From Alloiococcus otitis ATCC 51267 (GTDB lineage: Bacteria > Bacillota > Bacilli > Lactobacillales > Carnobacteriaceae_A): a DNA stretch of 64,000 nt. Shown in pieces: positions 25,885 through 34,846 of this stretch. The notes beneath the pieces were generated by a model. That model saw only the letters and a list, made by a program, of their open reading frames with translations. It made no database searches and was not told the DNA's origin. The stretch's first letter is position 1. Each line of letters begins with the position of its first letter. Made by a program: the position numbers and the translations under genes. The stretch lies in NCBI RefSeq assembly GCF_000315445.1, contig NZ_JH992958.1, positions 47,625 to 111,624 on the forward strand, in the 5' to 3' direction.

Positions 25885-26745
25885 CTAATTGTTGGCTGAC
25901 CGGTAGCTAAACAATTGTTCAGGCCAATCAGTTTGAATAATTCGAGCACCCATACTGGTTAGTTTACCCCAAACCTTGTCTGGTGAATCAAAGAGAGCGA
26001 CGTGGTCATCCAAGCCAGCATAGAGGTCCTTGGTATCATTAACCTGTATGGTGTTAATTTGACTAATCCAACCCTTTTCATCCTGTAATTGCTGGATTAA
26101 GTCTGCCCCGTACAAGTCATCTTCTGGACTAGAGGCCAAAATTTCGACACCAATAATGTTAATATTCTCAGCCTGGACTAATAAGTTTAACTCCTCTTTT
26201 GTGCTGACAATACCCATGTACATGTATTTTTCAGGGTGGTTAGATAACTTGTCTAAGTCATCTTGGGTTACTTCACTTTTCAGAAGAAAACGCTTCTTGT
26301 GGGTATCTGCAAATTGGTCTAAAAATTCTAAAAATTCTGGCCAATAGTTCCAAGACTTGTCAAATTGTAGGATAAGGTCTTGAGGGCTATCAATGATAAG
26401 CTCTTTTAAGCTTTCAAGACTTCGGGTCGTCCGACTCCCAAAAGCATTAATCAGTTTATGGGTCTCTAATTCTTCGAAGGTCAAGTCACGAATATCAAAG
26501 TCTTCGCCAAACAATTGCTGTTCTTGTCCTGGGTGGAAAGGCAAGTAAACCCCATCCGCTGTCGCCACAATATCAAGCTCGGCAATTTCACAACCGCTAA
26601 GTTTAGACAGTTGCATGGCTTGGGAAGAATTTTCAATGACATTCCCACCCCAGCGACCCCGGTGGTTGGCTATTAAAAAGGAATTGTCCTGCAAATAACG
26701 GTCTAATAGTTCCCGATAGTTTTGAAAATCAACTGTTTTGTTCAT
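25885..26745 (-). CDS. Glycerophosphodiester phosphodiesterase-like protein
   Basis: A 286-residue cytosolic GDPD-fold protein that hydrolyses glycerophosphodiesters to glycerol-3-phosphate and an alcohol. Catalytic and metal residues: HRGRWGG (His28, Arg29), EN at 39-40, the ELD pair (Glu56, Asp58) and FHPG (His71, second catalytic histidine). No signal peptide, so the diester must be imported first, which fits its place behind the permease gene (17-bp overlap with it). The C-terminal half is divergent from classical GlpQ. Together with the ABC transporter it forms an import-and-cleave unit. Confidence 0.85.
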   Translation of the reverse strand: MNKTVDFQNYRELLDRYLQDNSFLIANHRGRWGGNVIENSSQAMQLSKLSGCEIAELDIVATADGVYLPFHPGQEQQLFGEDFDIRDLTFEELETHKLINAFGSRTTRSLESLKELIIDSPQDLILQFDKSWNYWPEFLEFLDQFADTHKKRFLLKSEVTQDDLDKLSNHPEKYMYMGIVSTKEELNLLVQAENINIIGVEILASSPEDDLYGADLIQQLQDEKGWISQINTIQVNDTKDLYAGLDDHVALFDSPDKVWGKLTSMGARIIQTDWPEQLFSYRSANN

Positions 26746-28516
26746 TAATTAACACAGCTCCACTTTGAGATTTGCTCTTCAATCTGAACTTACCTTTAAT
26801 ACCAGTAAAGAGGCTAGAAATCTTACTCATACCACCGAAGTATACTAACCAAACAACTAGAGCGTTAATGATAATCAAGATAACGGAGTAGACTAAGTTC
26901 AGCGCGATACTATCAGTTGCGTACTCACTGGACAAGTTATTTCTAATCACAATACCTAAAGTTGGGTTCAATGGGTGGTATAAGAAAGCTGACAAGTCGA
27001 AGTCATCCAGCTTACCGTTGAAGTTTAGGGCGAAGAGAGCAAGTACTGTTGGTAAGATAAGGGGTAAAATAACCTTGAAGAATGTATACATTTTCTTCGC
27101 ACCTAAAATAGTTGCTGCCTCTTCTAAACTATCATCAACAGTGTAGAATGCCGATTTAGTAAACCGTAGTGTGTTTGGAATAGAAACCACAATATAGCCA
27201 ATTAACATAATCATGGTTGTTCCTGTTAAGACTTGATTGAAGACAACAGTTTTAGGTTGATTATAGTAGAGGATCATACCTAAGGCAAAGAGGACACTCG
27301 GTAATAGCCATGGAATATGTAGTAAGTATTCCAGTACGGTCCCCCATTTACTTTTTGTTTTATATATGAGGCGGGCTGCATAGATGGTAATAACTGCAAC
27401 AACAGTCGCACTGAGGAAAGAATAGATGACCGAGGTTACAAATGGACGGTAAGCAGTTGAATCACTTAGGATTCTACCGTAGTTTTCTAGGGTAAAACCA
27501 CTAAAGGATAGAGTTCCTTCTGCAATTGATTGGTAGTCCATGAATGAGAACAAGATAACTGTTACAAATGGAAGAAGGTGGGCTAAGGCAAAAACATAAG
27601 CAGTAATGTGAGCCAAAACATTAGTTGCTGGGTTGTTAATCTTCATTTTTTTCTGTTTGACCTTCGTTTTAGAAACAGAAGCAAAGTTAGAATTCCGTTC
27701 AGTACGTTGAATCACATAAAGAACGATGATTTGGAAGACACCTAAGAACAAGGATAAGAGGGCTGCTAGCATGCGTGAGTTCGGTCTATTAGCAAAGGTC
27801 AAAATCAAGGGCATAATGGCATCATAGTCTTGACCACCTACAATCAGGGGAGCAGAGAAAGCTCCAACCCCTTGTTGGAAAAGTAAAATCACACAGGTAT
27901 TAATCACTGGACGTAACTGAGGTAAAACAACATCTTTTAGAATTTCCCATTGGCTAGCACCCAAGTTTCTGGCTGCTTCAATGGTTGAGTAATCGATGGA
28001 ACGAACAGCGTTTCTGAAGAAAATCATATAGTTAATTGTACAACCGAAAGTCATAACGACGATAACAGCTGCATAACCGCTAAACCAATTCGGATCTATG
28101 TTTGGATTGATTTGACTAAGTAGTTGAGTTGCAATTCCGTTAGGACCGTAGACGAACATGTAGCCGTTGTTAATCAACAACCCACCAAAAACGAGCGGAA
28201 TCATGTAGACAACTGTTAAAAACTTAGAACCTTTAACATCAAAGTATTCGATAAACAAAACTTGTAAAATACCGACAATAGAACAAGTGATCGGCAAGAG
28301 AAGTCCGATCATAAATGAGTTCCTTAAACCTGTCATGGCCCGGTCACTTTGAATGATGCTAGAGAAACCATCAATAGTAAATGAACCATCTGGGAAGAAA
28401 GTACTCTTCAACACTTCCCAGTTGGGGAGAATTAGGAATGCAAAAATAAACCAGACTAAAACAGCAATAGCAAAGATATTGAATATCTTATATAAATCAA
28501 ACTTGTTTTCCTTCAT
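26729..28516 (-). CDS. Fused two-domain ABC permease (FbpB/AfuB type)
   Basis: A 595-residue permease with two tandem MetI-like domains (about residues 60-275 and 330-570), each with a coupling motif: EAARNLGASQWEILKDVVLP and EEAATILGAKKMYTFFKVIL. This fused form is typical of FbpB/AfuB-type importers. Members of this family were first called iron transporters, but AfuABC of Actinobacillus imports hexose phosphates. The downstream glycerophosphodiesterase and the PhoP-type promoter favour an organophosphate substrate. ATG four bases after the ATPase stop. Confidence 0.88.
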   Translation of the reverse strand: MKENKFDLYKIFNIFAIAVLVWFIFAFLILPNWEVLKSTFFPDGSFTIDGFSSIIQSDRAMTGLRNSFMIGLLLPITCSIVGILQVLFIEYFDVKGSKFLTVVYMIPLVFGGLLINNGYMFVYGPNGIATQLLSQINPNIDPNWFSGYAAVIVVMTFGCTINYMIFFRNAVRSIDYSTIEAARNLGASQWEILKDVVLPQLRPVINTCVILLFQQGVGAFSAPLIVGGQDYDAIMPLILTFANRPNSRMLAALLSLFLGVFQIIVLYVIQRTERNSNFASVSKTKVKQKKMKINNPATNVLAHITAYVFALAHLLPFVTVILFSFMDYQSIAEGTLSFSGFTLENYGRILSDSTAYRPFVTSVIYSFLSATVVAVITIYAARLIYKTKSKWGTVLEYLLHIPWLLPSVLFALGMILYYNQPKTVVFNQVLTGTTMIMLIGYIVVSIPNTLRFTKSAFYTVDDSLEEAATILGAKKMYTFFKVILPLILPTVLALFALNFNGKLDDFDLSAFLYHPLNPTLGIVIRNNLSSEYATDSIALNLVYSVILIIINALVVWLVYFGGMSKISSLFTGIKGKFRLKSKSQSGAVLINEQNS

Positions 28517-28520
28517 GGTA

Positions 28521-29537
28521 TTAATCCCCCTTAAATTTCATAATGTGCTTAGGATCAATATATAGCTTAACCTGAGTGCCTTCCTCCATGGGTTTTTCGG
28601 AACTGACTTTTTGGTAAACAACAAGCTCGAGGTCATATTCTTCACTGTAGAAAATATAGTCGATATACTTACCGTAAAAATCGATATGGCGTAATTCTGC
28701 ACTAAAGCCATGTTCAGCATTAGCATCAAGAATCTGAATCCGTTCCGTTCTCACATAGAAGGAATCGTATTGGCTGGCTATATCTGGTGAAATTTGAGCC
28801 ACTAAACGTTTGGTCAACTTGTTAGAGTCACCAATAAAGGTACATACAAACTCAGTTGCAGGGTTGTAATAAACATCATATGGTGTCCCAACTTGCTCAA
28901 CGCCTCTATTATTAAAGATAGCAATTTGATCCGATAAGGTGAGGGCTTCTTCTTGGTCGTGGGTGACGTAAAGTGTAGTCAAGCCAGTTTTAGCCTGGAT
29001 GGATTTGATTTCATGACGTAAACTTTTACGTAATTTTGCATCCAAGTTAGATAAAGGTTCATCCATGGCCAAGACTTGTGGTTCTTTAGCAAGCGACCGA
29101 GTAATGGCTACCCTTTGTTGTTGTCCCCCAGAGAGTTCAGATACGTTTTTTTGTAACTGTTGCTGGTTCAAGTCAACCATTTCAGCCATTTCTTGGACCT
29201 TTCTCTCAATGACAGTCTTACTTGCCTTTTCAGTTTTTAAACCAAAGGCAATATTTTCGTAAGCAGTCATGGTTGGGAAAAGGGCATAGTTTTGGAAAAT
29301 CATCCCAATCCCCCGTTTCTCAACGGGCAAGTCATTCACAACTTGCCCACTGATTTTAATATCGCCGGATGAGTGTTGAATAAAGCCAACAATCGCTCTT
29401 AACATAGTACTTTTACCAGATCCAGATGGACCTAGGAAGGTAAAAAAGTCACCCTTGTTGATTTCAAGATTCACATGGTCGAGCGCTGTAAAGTCACCGT
29501 ATTTAATTTGAACATCTTCTAAACTAATCATGCTCAT
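28521..29537 (-). CDS. ABC transporter ATP-binding protein (FbpC/AfuC/PotA type)
   Basis: A 338-residue ATPase. Walker A GPSGSGKST, signature LSGGQQQRVAITRS, Walker B LAMDEPLSNLD and switch YVTHDQEEAL, followed by a C-terminal regulatory TOBE-like domain (about 240-338). ATG with GGAGGTGG upstream. It follows the disrupted binding-protein gene by 30 bp and precedes the fused permease by 4 bp, so its natural promoter is now separated from it by the IS21-family insertion. Confidence 0.9.
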   Translation of the reverse strand: MSMISLEDVQIKYGDFTALDHVNLEINKGDFFTFLGPSGSGKSTMLRAIVGFIQHSSGDIKISGQVVNDLPVEKRGIGMIFQNYALFPTMTAYENIAFGLKTEKASKTVIERKVQEMAEMVDLNQQQLQKNVSELSGGQQQRVAITRSLAKEPQVLAMDEPLSNLDAKLRKSLRHEIKSIQAKTGLTTLYVTHDQEEALTLSDQIAIFNNRGVEQVGTPYDVYYNPATEFVCTFIGDSNKLTKRLVAQISPDIASQYDSFYVRTERIQILDANAEHGFSAELRHIDFYGKYIDYIFYSEEYDLELVVYQKVSSEKPMEEGTQVKLYIDPKHIMKFKGD

Positions 29538-29567
29538 GTATATCCACCTCCAAATGAATTGATTATC

Positions 29568-30491
29568 TTATAAGATATTTAGTTCGACGTATTCAATCCA
29601 CTCGTCTAGGTGGTCACCAACCCAATCATAGTCTAGGTCGACTGGTGTGGTATTTTCCATAATTTCATTTAAGCGTTCATCGACACTATCAGAAGCATTT
29701 GCATTAACTGGGACTTGACCGTGTTCCTCTGCAAAAGCAGCCATGACTTCTTCTGAACCAAACCAGTCAATAAATTCTTGTTCGACTGTGTTATCTTCAC
29801 CGTCATTAATAATACCAATTTGTTCAGTGGTTTGGATAACTCCTGGGTCGAGGTCAAGAACTCCAATATTAACATCATATTCTTGTTCAAAATTGGTAAC
29901 GTTCCCCATAAAAGTGAAGGAGTATGGAACTTCACCTGAAACGAAATCTGGCATCCAAGTTTCAGGACCACCTTCTGGCATAGTGACACCATTTTCGAAG
30001 TATTGAGCAACGTTGTCTAGGCCTTCCTGGGTTACGCCCATTTCTTGGCTATCATCTCTATGTTCAATAAGGTTAATGTACATAACCGCCGAGTTGGTAG
30101 CCCCACCTAAGGCATTTGGCACAAAGTATCTGTTTTCATATTGAGGATCATTGTAGAAGTCATTCCAGTGAGTAGGCAATTCACTTTCGTCCACTTCATC
30201 TTCGTTGTAAATCGCAAAAACTCTGGCGTAATCAACTGGAGCGTAAAGGTCATCATCACGAGTTGGAACGTCTTCAGCAATTTCGTCTTTCCAGGCTGGA
30301 GCGTGAGATTCTAATAATTCTTCATCAGCAATTTCTTGGAAGCTAAATTCATTAAGACCAAAGACAATGTCAGCAGTAGTAGATTGACCTTCTGCCAGTA
30401 ATCGGTTGGTCAAGTCTGGCCCGCCCAATTGTACGAACTCAATGTCAAAACCCGCTTCAGCAGCTCTTTCCTTGAAGAACTCATCCCGGCC
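29568..30491 (-). pseudogene. C-terminal part of an ABC binding-protein gene interrupted by IS21
   Basis: Encodes the mature part of an FbpA/AfuA-type binding protein (from GRDEFFKERAAEAGFDIEFVQLGG to the stop). The upstream part lies beyond the IS at 32643-32785. Joining the flanks and removing one copy of the 5-bp duplication gives an uninterrupted frame (SNASSEGRDEFFKE) and a 353-residue protein. Any reading frame that starts inside the IS end lacks a signal peptide, so the product cannot be exported as a lipoprotein. Confidence 0.93.
30487..30491. repeat. Target-site duplication, left copy
   Basis: CGGCC, repeated at 32643-32647 on the other side of the element. Confidence 0.92.
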
Positions 30492-30517
30492 TGTCAAGGG
30501 CAGTTTAAAATTGTAGG
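30492..30517 (+). repeat. IS21 terminal inverted repeat, istB end
   Basis: Begins TGTCAAGGGCAG. Read outward on the minus strand it ends in TTGACA, a perfect -35 hexamer at the very tip of the element. Confidence 0.9.
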
Positions 30518-30577
30518 TTTTCGGCAAGATAAAAATGTAGGTTTTTGGCAATTCAATTGTAGGTAATCGGTAGTTTT

Positions 30578-31306
30578 TTATTTCATTCGGTATGATTTTC
30601 CAGTGATCTTGAATACCTTCACGTGATGTACCAGACGGTCAAGTATCGCTGCCGCAATCTCTGAGTTCTGAAATAATTCCCCCCAACGGGATAACACAAT
30701 GTTGGTTGTTATGACAGTTGAATTCTTTTCATACCGCATCGTCATTAGTTGAAAGAATAAGTCTGCTTCAATCTTTTGAATAGGTAAGTAGCCAATCTCA
30801 TCAATGATAAGCAAGTCATAACGTGCATAACGTTTTAATACGCGCTCTTCTGTCCCTTTTTCAAAAGCTGAACGAAGACGTAAAAGTAATTCATGACAAC
30901 TAATAAACAATGTACGATAGCCTTGGTGGCAAGCTTCAATCCCTAAGGCAATTACCAGGTGGGTCTTACCCACACCTGGATTACCAATAAATACAAGGTT
31001 TTCTTTCTTTTCCATAAAAGCCATATGTTTGAGGTCAATGATTTCGTTTTTATTAATACTTGGTTGGAAATCAAAGTCAAACTCCTCTAAAGAAGTTCTT
31101 TTGGGGAAATGAGCGCGCTTAATCACACGTTCAATCTTTTGGTTCTTTTGATAGTGTAGTTCTTGGTTTGTCAGTTCTAATAGAGCCTCAGTTAAAGAAA
31201 TTTCATTTTTGTTTGCGACATCGATATAATTGGGCACATATTCTCGCATATGGTTTAAATTGAGTTCTTCTAGATTATATAAGAGTTTTTGATAAGCGCT
31301 ACTCAT
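30578..31306 (-). CDS. istB: IS21-family helper ATPase IstB
   Basis: A 242-residue AAA+ ATPase related to DnaA/DnaC that assists the IstA transposase in target selection. Walker A GNPGVGKT at 108-115, Walker B LLIIDEIGYL near 170, and the sensor region ITTNIVLSRWGE. Start ATG at 31306 is supported by GGAGGAG; it overlaps istA by 8 bases (ATGAGTAG), the usual translational coupling of the family. Confidence 0.95.
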   Translation of the reverse strand: MSSAYQKLLYNLEELNLNHMREYVPNYIDVANKNEISLTEALLELTNQELHYQKNQKIERVIKRAHFPKRTSLEEFDFDFQPSINKNEIIDLKHMAFMEKKENLVFIGNPGVGKTHLVIALGIEACHQGYRTLFISCHELLLRLRSAFEKGTEERVLKRYARYDLLIIDEIGYLPIQKIEADLFFQLMTMRYEKNSTVITTNIVLSRWGELFQNSEIAAAILDRLVHHVKVFKITGKSYRMK

Positions 31307-32537
31307 TCGTTGGCTCCTCCAAAAAGTCATACTGTTTTAAACTATTTTCAATATAGGACTGAATATCATCTTCATCCTTATGACTTAGGACATCAGATTT
31401 TAGAATTTGAACCATATCATCATAGTTATAATTCAATGGTTTCTCCGTTAATAAGTGCGAACGGATGCGTTCTCCGTTATAATAGATGTGCACGTGCGAT
31501 TCGTTATCGGAAAGGGCTAATTCAACTTCTTTTCCAATATAACGAGGATCTACCGAGTACCTACATTTGCGGAACAGAACCATCGCTTCCTTTGTGACTT
31601 TACGGCAAATAGAGTCATTGAAATATGGCGTTAATAGGTTTTCTGGTAGCTCATGTAGGTGCTCTTTTTCTTTATCCTTCCATAGGAAATAGGGTGTTTC
31701 TCCTGTAGCTTGAGACACTTCCCGATTAAGGTCGTGGCAAAGCATATCTACGATGTGGATAAGGTCTGTACTATCATGGAATTCATGATTATAGACACGT
31801 AATCGTTCAACTGTTCGGGCAAGTGCTTCCACACTTCCTTTTGTTTGAGGGCGAAATGGACGGCAGACCATCGTTCTAAACCCTGCATCTTTACTAAATG
31901 CATAGAATCGTTCATTCAATTGTACTTTTGAAAACTGAGTTCTTGATTGATCGACAACTGTTTTCATATTATCAAACCAAATTTCTTCTGGAACGCCACC
32001 GGTATGTTTAAAAGCCTCATTTAAACACTGAAATAATGTATCTTGTTTGCGGTCAAACGTCAGTGTTATAAACTTCATTTTTGAAAATGGCAATACATAG
32101 AGAAAAATATTAAAGCAAATAATTTCTCCTTGTTCACTGATAAGATGTATGTTTTCTTTCCAATCAACTTGAGCAGAAAGACCCGGCGTATGTTCAACAC
32201 GGATCGTCGCTTTCTTGACTCGCTCTTTCTTTAACTCACGACAGTAAGTTTTTACCAAACTATAGCTGCCATCAAAACCTTTCTTCTCAATAAATCGGAA
32301 GATACTATAGGCACTACAGTGGCCTTCTAGCTTTTCGTGAATCATGTTTTTAAACGGATCCAGTTTGCTTCCACGTTTCTTACGAGGAGAGGTTGAGCTT
32401 TCTCCTTTCAATGCTTCATGATAGGCTGCCTTAACCGTGCGGTAATCGCACCCAAATTGTTGAGCTAAAGCAGAAAAATTAGGTTTAATACCGTCTATCA
32501 TATATTTTTTCACTCCTTCTCGAATATCTCTTCTCAT
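31299..32537 (-). CDS. istA: IS21-family transposase IstA
   Basis: A 412-residue transposase with an N-terminal helix-turn-helix (FSALAQQFGCDYRTVKAAY, about 21-39) and an RNase H-fold catalytic core whose triad candidates are Asp125 (AQVDWKE), Asp189 (WFDNMKT) and Glu237 (GSVEALAR). Start ATG preceded by GGAGG. Reading frame intact. Confidence 0.95.
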   Translation of the reverse strand: MRRDIREGVKKYMIDGIKPNFSALAQQFGCDYRTVKAAYHEALKGESSTSPRKKRGSKLDPFKNMIHEKLEGHCSAYSIFRFIEKKGFDGSYSLVKTYCRELKKERVKKATIRVEHTPGLSAQVDWKENIHLISEQGEIICFNIFLYVLPFSKMKFITLTFDRKQDTLFQCLNEAFKHTGGVPEEIWFDNMKTVVDQSRTQFSKVQLNERFYAFSKDAGFRTMVCRPFRPQTKGSVEALARTVERLRVYNHEFHDSTDLIHIVDMLCHDLNREVSQATGETPYFLWKDKEKEHLHELPENLLTPYFNDSICRKVTKEAMVLFRKCRYSVDPRYIGKEVELALSDNESHVHIYYNGERIRSHLLTEKPLNYNYDDMVQILKSDVLSHKDEDDIQSYIENSLKQYDFLEEPTNE

Positions 32538-32616
32538 CCCAATACCTCCATTTCTAAAGGGATAAGAAGAGTATATAAAAAATGTAGGAAAACCAACAAT
32601 TTTAAATTGCCGTTTT

Positions 32617-32642
32617 CCTACATTTTATAGCTGCCGTTTACA
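32617..32642 (-). repeat. IS21 terminal inverted repeat, istA end
   Basis: Begins TGTAAACGGCAGC and is followed inward by TATAAA, a -10-like hexamer reading into istA. Confidence 0.9.
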
Positions 32643-32647
32643 CGGCC
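32643..32647. repeat. Target-site duplication, right copy
   Basis: CGGCC, matching 30487-30491. Confidence 0.92.
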
Positions 32648-32785
32648 TTCACTGGAAGCATTAGAGTAAATAACGAGCTGTTTGTCTTCTCTACTCTCCT
32701 CAGCTGAATCTCCAGACCCATTGTTACATGCTCCTAGTAGAAGCAAACTTCCAGAAAGCATGGCGAACTTAGCGATTTTCTTCAT
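32643..32785 (-). pseudogene. N-terminal part of the IS21-interrupted ABC binding-protein gene
   Basis: Begins at ATG 32785 after AGGAGAAGGAG and encodes a lipoprotein signal with lipobox LGAC (Cys20), a short acidic linker and the first strand QLVIYSNASSEG. The reading frame resumes at 30491 on the far side of the element. It is the promoter-proximal gene of the Afu-like operon. Confidence 0.93.
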
Positions 32786-32849
32786 AATCAAAAAACTCCT
32801 TCTCCTATAAATATTTCCCTTTTTTAGGTAATATGTAATACCATGACCT

Positions 32850-32903
32850 ATAATATCAAGCGTATGTTTATTTCTTGTATGGAGTATGTGTAGTATATGT
32901 AAA
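32850..32903 (-). promoter_or_regulatory. PhoP-type box and promoter of the Afu-like organophosphate operon
   Basis: On the minus strand, four hexamers start at exact 11-bp steps: TTTACA (32903), TACACA (32892), CATACA (32881) and TAAACA (32870). The -10 TATTAT starts at 32855, 15 bases after the last hexamer starts, the same geometry as at phn. No normal -35 is present. Confidence 0.7.
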
Positions 32904-32949
32904 TATTGTTAATTAAATGTATGCATGTAAAGTAGAAAAATATACAAAA

Positions 32950-32992
32950 AATTTCCCTTCAAAGATACAATAAGGTATCTCTAAAAGGAAAT
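32950..32992 (-). terminator. Terminator of the hexuronate operon
   Basis: The stem AATTTCC-TT / AAGGGAAATT encloses an inner repeat (AGATAC/GTATCT) and is followed by TTTTTTG on the minus strand, after the dctM-like stop. Confidence 0.8.
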
Positions 32993-33012
32993 TGTAATTA
33001 TTTTTAACAATA

Positions 33013-34332
33013 CTACAGCAATCCTGCTAACCTAGGTAGAAATAGAGACAGTTCTGGTAAAAATGTCATCAGTATTAATAGTACTACCATTCCAATTAAA
33101 TAAGGTAGTAGGGGCTTAAATACCTTCTCAATAGATACCTTACTTATCCCACAAGCTACAAATAATACAGACCCTACCGGAGGAGTCATAGTACCTATAC
33201 ACATAGCTAATATTAATACAATACCGAAGTGAACTGGGTGCATTCCCAAATTAGTTGCTATAGGAAGGAAAATGGGGGTAAAAATAAGGATTGCTGGAGT
33301 TATATCCATAAAAGTTCCTACAATTAATAAGATAGCTATCATGATAAGATAGATCAATATAGTATTATTCGTTAGTCCTAGTAGAGCCTGACTAATAGCA
33401 CCAGGTATTCCAGAATAGGCCATTATCCATGACATAGCAGAGGAAGCAGAAATCAATAACAACACCATACCACTTGTTCTTGCACTATCTATAATTATAT
33501 TTTTGAATGACTCCCAATTTAAGCTACCATAAATAATTGATAAAATAGTACAATATAATACAGATATGCCGGCCCCTTCAGTCGCTGTAAAAATTCCAGA
33601 AACAATACCTCCTACGACTACTACAATCATCCCTAAACTTGGCAATGCGTCTAAAGTAGCTCTTAAACGCTCCTTATTTGAAATATGTTGTTTAACCTTA
33701 TAGTTTCTCTTCTTAGCATAAAAATATGCAATCAACATAGTTATAATCCCCATTAAAATTCCAGGAACATAGCCAGCAAGGAATAAGGCTGATACGGATA
33801 CCCCTCCGGAAATAGCAGAGTAAACGATAATTGAACCAGAAGGTGGGATCAGTAAGCCAGAAGAAGCCGAGGCAATGTTAACACTCGTTGAAAACGCTGG
33901 ATCATATCCCTCATCTTTTTGAATTGGACTTAATGTTCCCCCAATAGCTGAAGAAGCGGCAACAGCTGATCCGGATAAAGCTCCAAACAACATATTTCCT
34001 AACACATTGGTATGAACTAATGACCCAGGTATTTTACCCGTAAAAGCATTAGAAAAATTCACTAGTCTCCTTGCTATACCCCCGTTATTCATAATATTTC
34101 CGGCTAATATAAATAATGGAACGGCCAGTAATGAGAAACTTTCTATTCCTGTATACATTCTTTGAACGGTAATAAATACTATTTGCTCCAAAGGTAATAA
34201 AACTAAGCCAGTCATTATAGTTGAAGCTATGATCCCTATTGAGATGGGCACACCAATAGCCAACAATATAAAAAATGAAACAAATAAAACAAGTGCTGGT
34301 AATAGAGAATCCAATTTAATTATCCTCCCCAC
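33013..34332 (-). CDS. TRAP transporter large permease subunit (DctM type)
   Basis: A 439-residue membrane protein of the DctM/TRAP-C family with about 12 hydrophobic segments and characteristic glycine-rich loops (FGALSGSAVAASSAIGGTL; PPSGSIIVYSA; FMDITPAILIFTPIF). It carries out cation-coupled uptake together with DctQ and the binding protein. It overlaps dctQ by 17 bp. Last gene of the hexuronate operon, so glucuronate or galacturonate is the likely substrate (inference). Codon use is more AT-rich than in the uxu genes. Confidence 0.93.
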   Translation of the reverse strand: MGRIIKLDSLLPALVLFVSFFILLAIGVPISIGIIASTIMTGLVLLPLEQIVFITVQRMYTGIESFSLLAVPLFILAGNIMNNGGIARRLVNFSNAFTGKIPGSLVHTNVLGNMLFGALSGSAVAASSAIGGTLSPIQKDEGYDPAFSTSVNIASASSGLLIPPSGSIIVYSAISGGVSVSALFLAGYVPGILMGIITMLIAYFYAKKRNYKVKQHISNKERLRATLDALPSLGMIVVVVGGIVSGIFTATEGAGISVLYCTILSIIYGSLNWESFKNIIIDSARTSGMVLLLISASSAMSWIMAYSGIPGAISQALLGLTNNTILIYLIMIAILLIVGTFMDITPAILIFTPIFLPIATNLGMHPVHFGIVLILAMCIGTMTPPVGSVLFVACGISKVSIEKVFKPLLPYLIGMVVLLILMTFLPELSLFLPRLAGLL

Positions 34333-34825
34333 TTGATTGATTTAATACAATATCTTCGTAGATATTTGCACATTGTATAATCGAAATTAAAATACCTGAA
34401 ATAGGACCGACTCCATACACTAATGATCTAGGTATAGCTAGTATGGGTGAGCGAACTCCAGTAACGCTAAGTGAAATTTGAAACCCACCCACTACTAAGA
34501 CAAGGAAAACTACTATTAAGCAAACTAAGTCAATTAAAACGGATAACCATTTATTTTGATTTGATTTTAAATAATTTTGTAAAATTGTTAAGGACATATG
34601 TTCTCTGGTCCCAAAAACATAAGCTGCTCCGATAAACCCAGTCCATATCATTACATATCTGATCAACTCTTGGGTCCAATCTGATGGATTATTCATAACA
34701 TATCTCATAAACACCTGATAGATTGTCAAAATAGCCATTCCCGATAATAAGATCGCAGCTATATAACCTAGTAAATTTTGTGCGTACCTTTTTAAACTTA
34801 ATATTGCTGAACCCATCATATTCAC
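34316..34825 (-). CDS. TRAP transporter small permease subunit (DctQ type)
   Basis: A 169-residue protein with four transmembrane segments (about 18-40, 52-72, 95-117, 130-155) and the DctQ hallmark WTQELIRYVMIWTGFIGAAY with TREHM after it. Works with the large permease. It lies 21 bp after the binding-protein gene. Confidence 0.92.
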   Translation of the reverse strand: MNMMGSAILSLKRYAQNLLGYIAAILLSGMAILTIYQVFMRYVMNNPSDWTQELIRYVMIWTGFIGAAYVFGTREHMSLTILQNYLKSNQNKWLSVLIDLVCLIVVFLVLVVGGFQISLSVTGVRSPILAIPRSLVYGVGPISGILISIIQCANIYEDIVLNQSSGEDN

Positions 34826-34846
34826 TCCCTTTCAAAATAATTCTGT

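Larger units (their letters stand above)
30492..32642 (-). mobile_element. IS21-family insertion sequence, complete
   Basis: A 2151-bp element bounded by TGT...ACA ends. The terminal inverted repeats (30492-30517 and 32617-32642) match at 20 of 26 positions. Further TGTAGG-containing subrepeats lie inside both ends, the multiple terminal repeats typical of IS21. It encodes IstA and IstB with an 8-bp overlap and has a 5-bp duplicated target CGGCC. Both genes look intact, so it may be active. It sits inside the signal/N-terminal region of an ABC binding-protein gene. Confidence 0.96.

Noticed and set aside
29568-30551. Binding-protein frame beginning inside the IS21 end (MPKTYIFILPK...)
   Set aside because: It is a chimera of IS terminal repeats and the truncated gene; it has no lipoprotein signal and no ribosome site.
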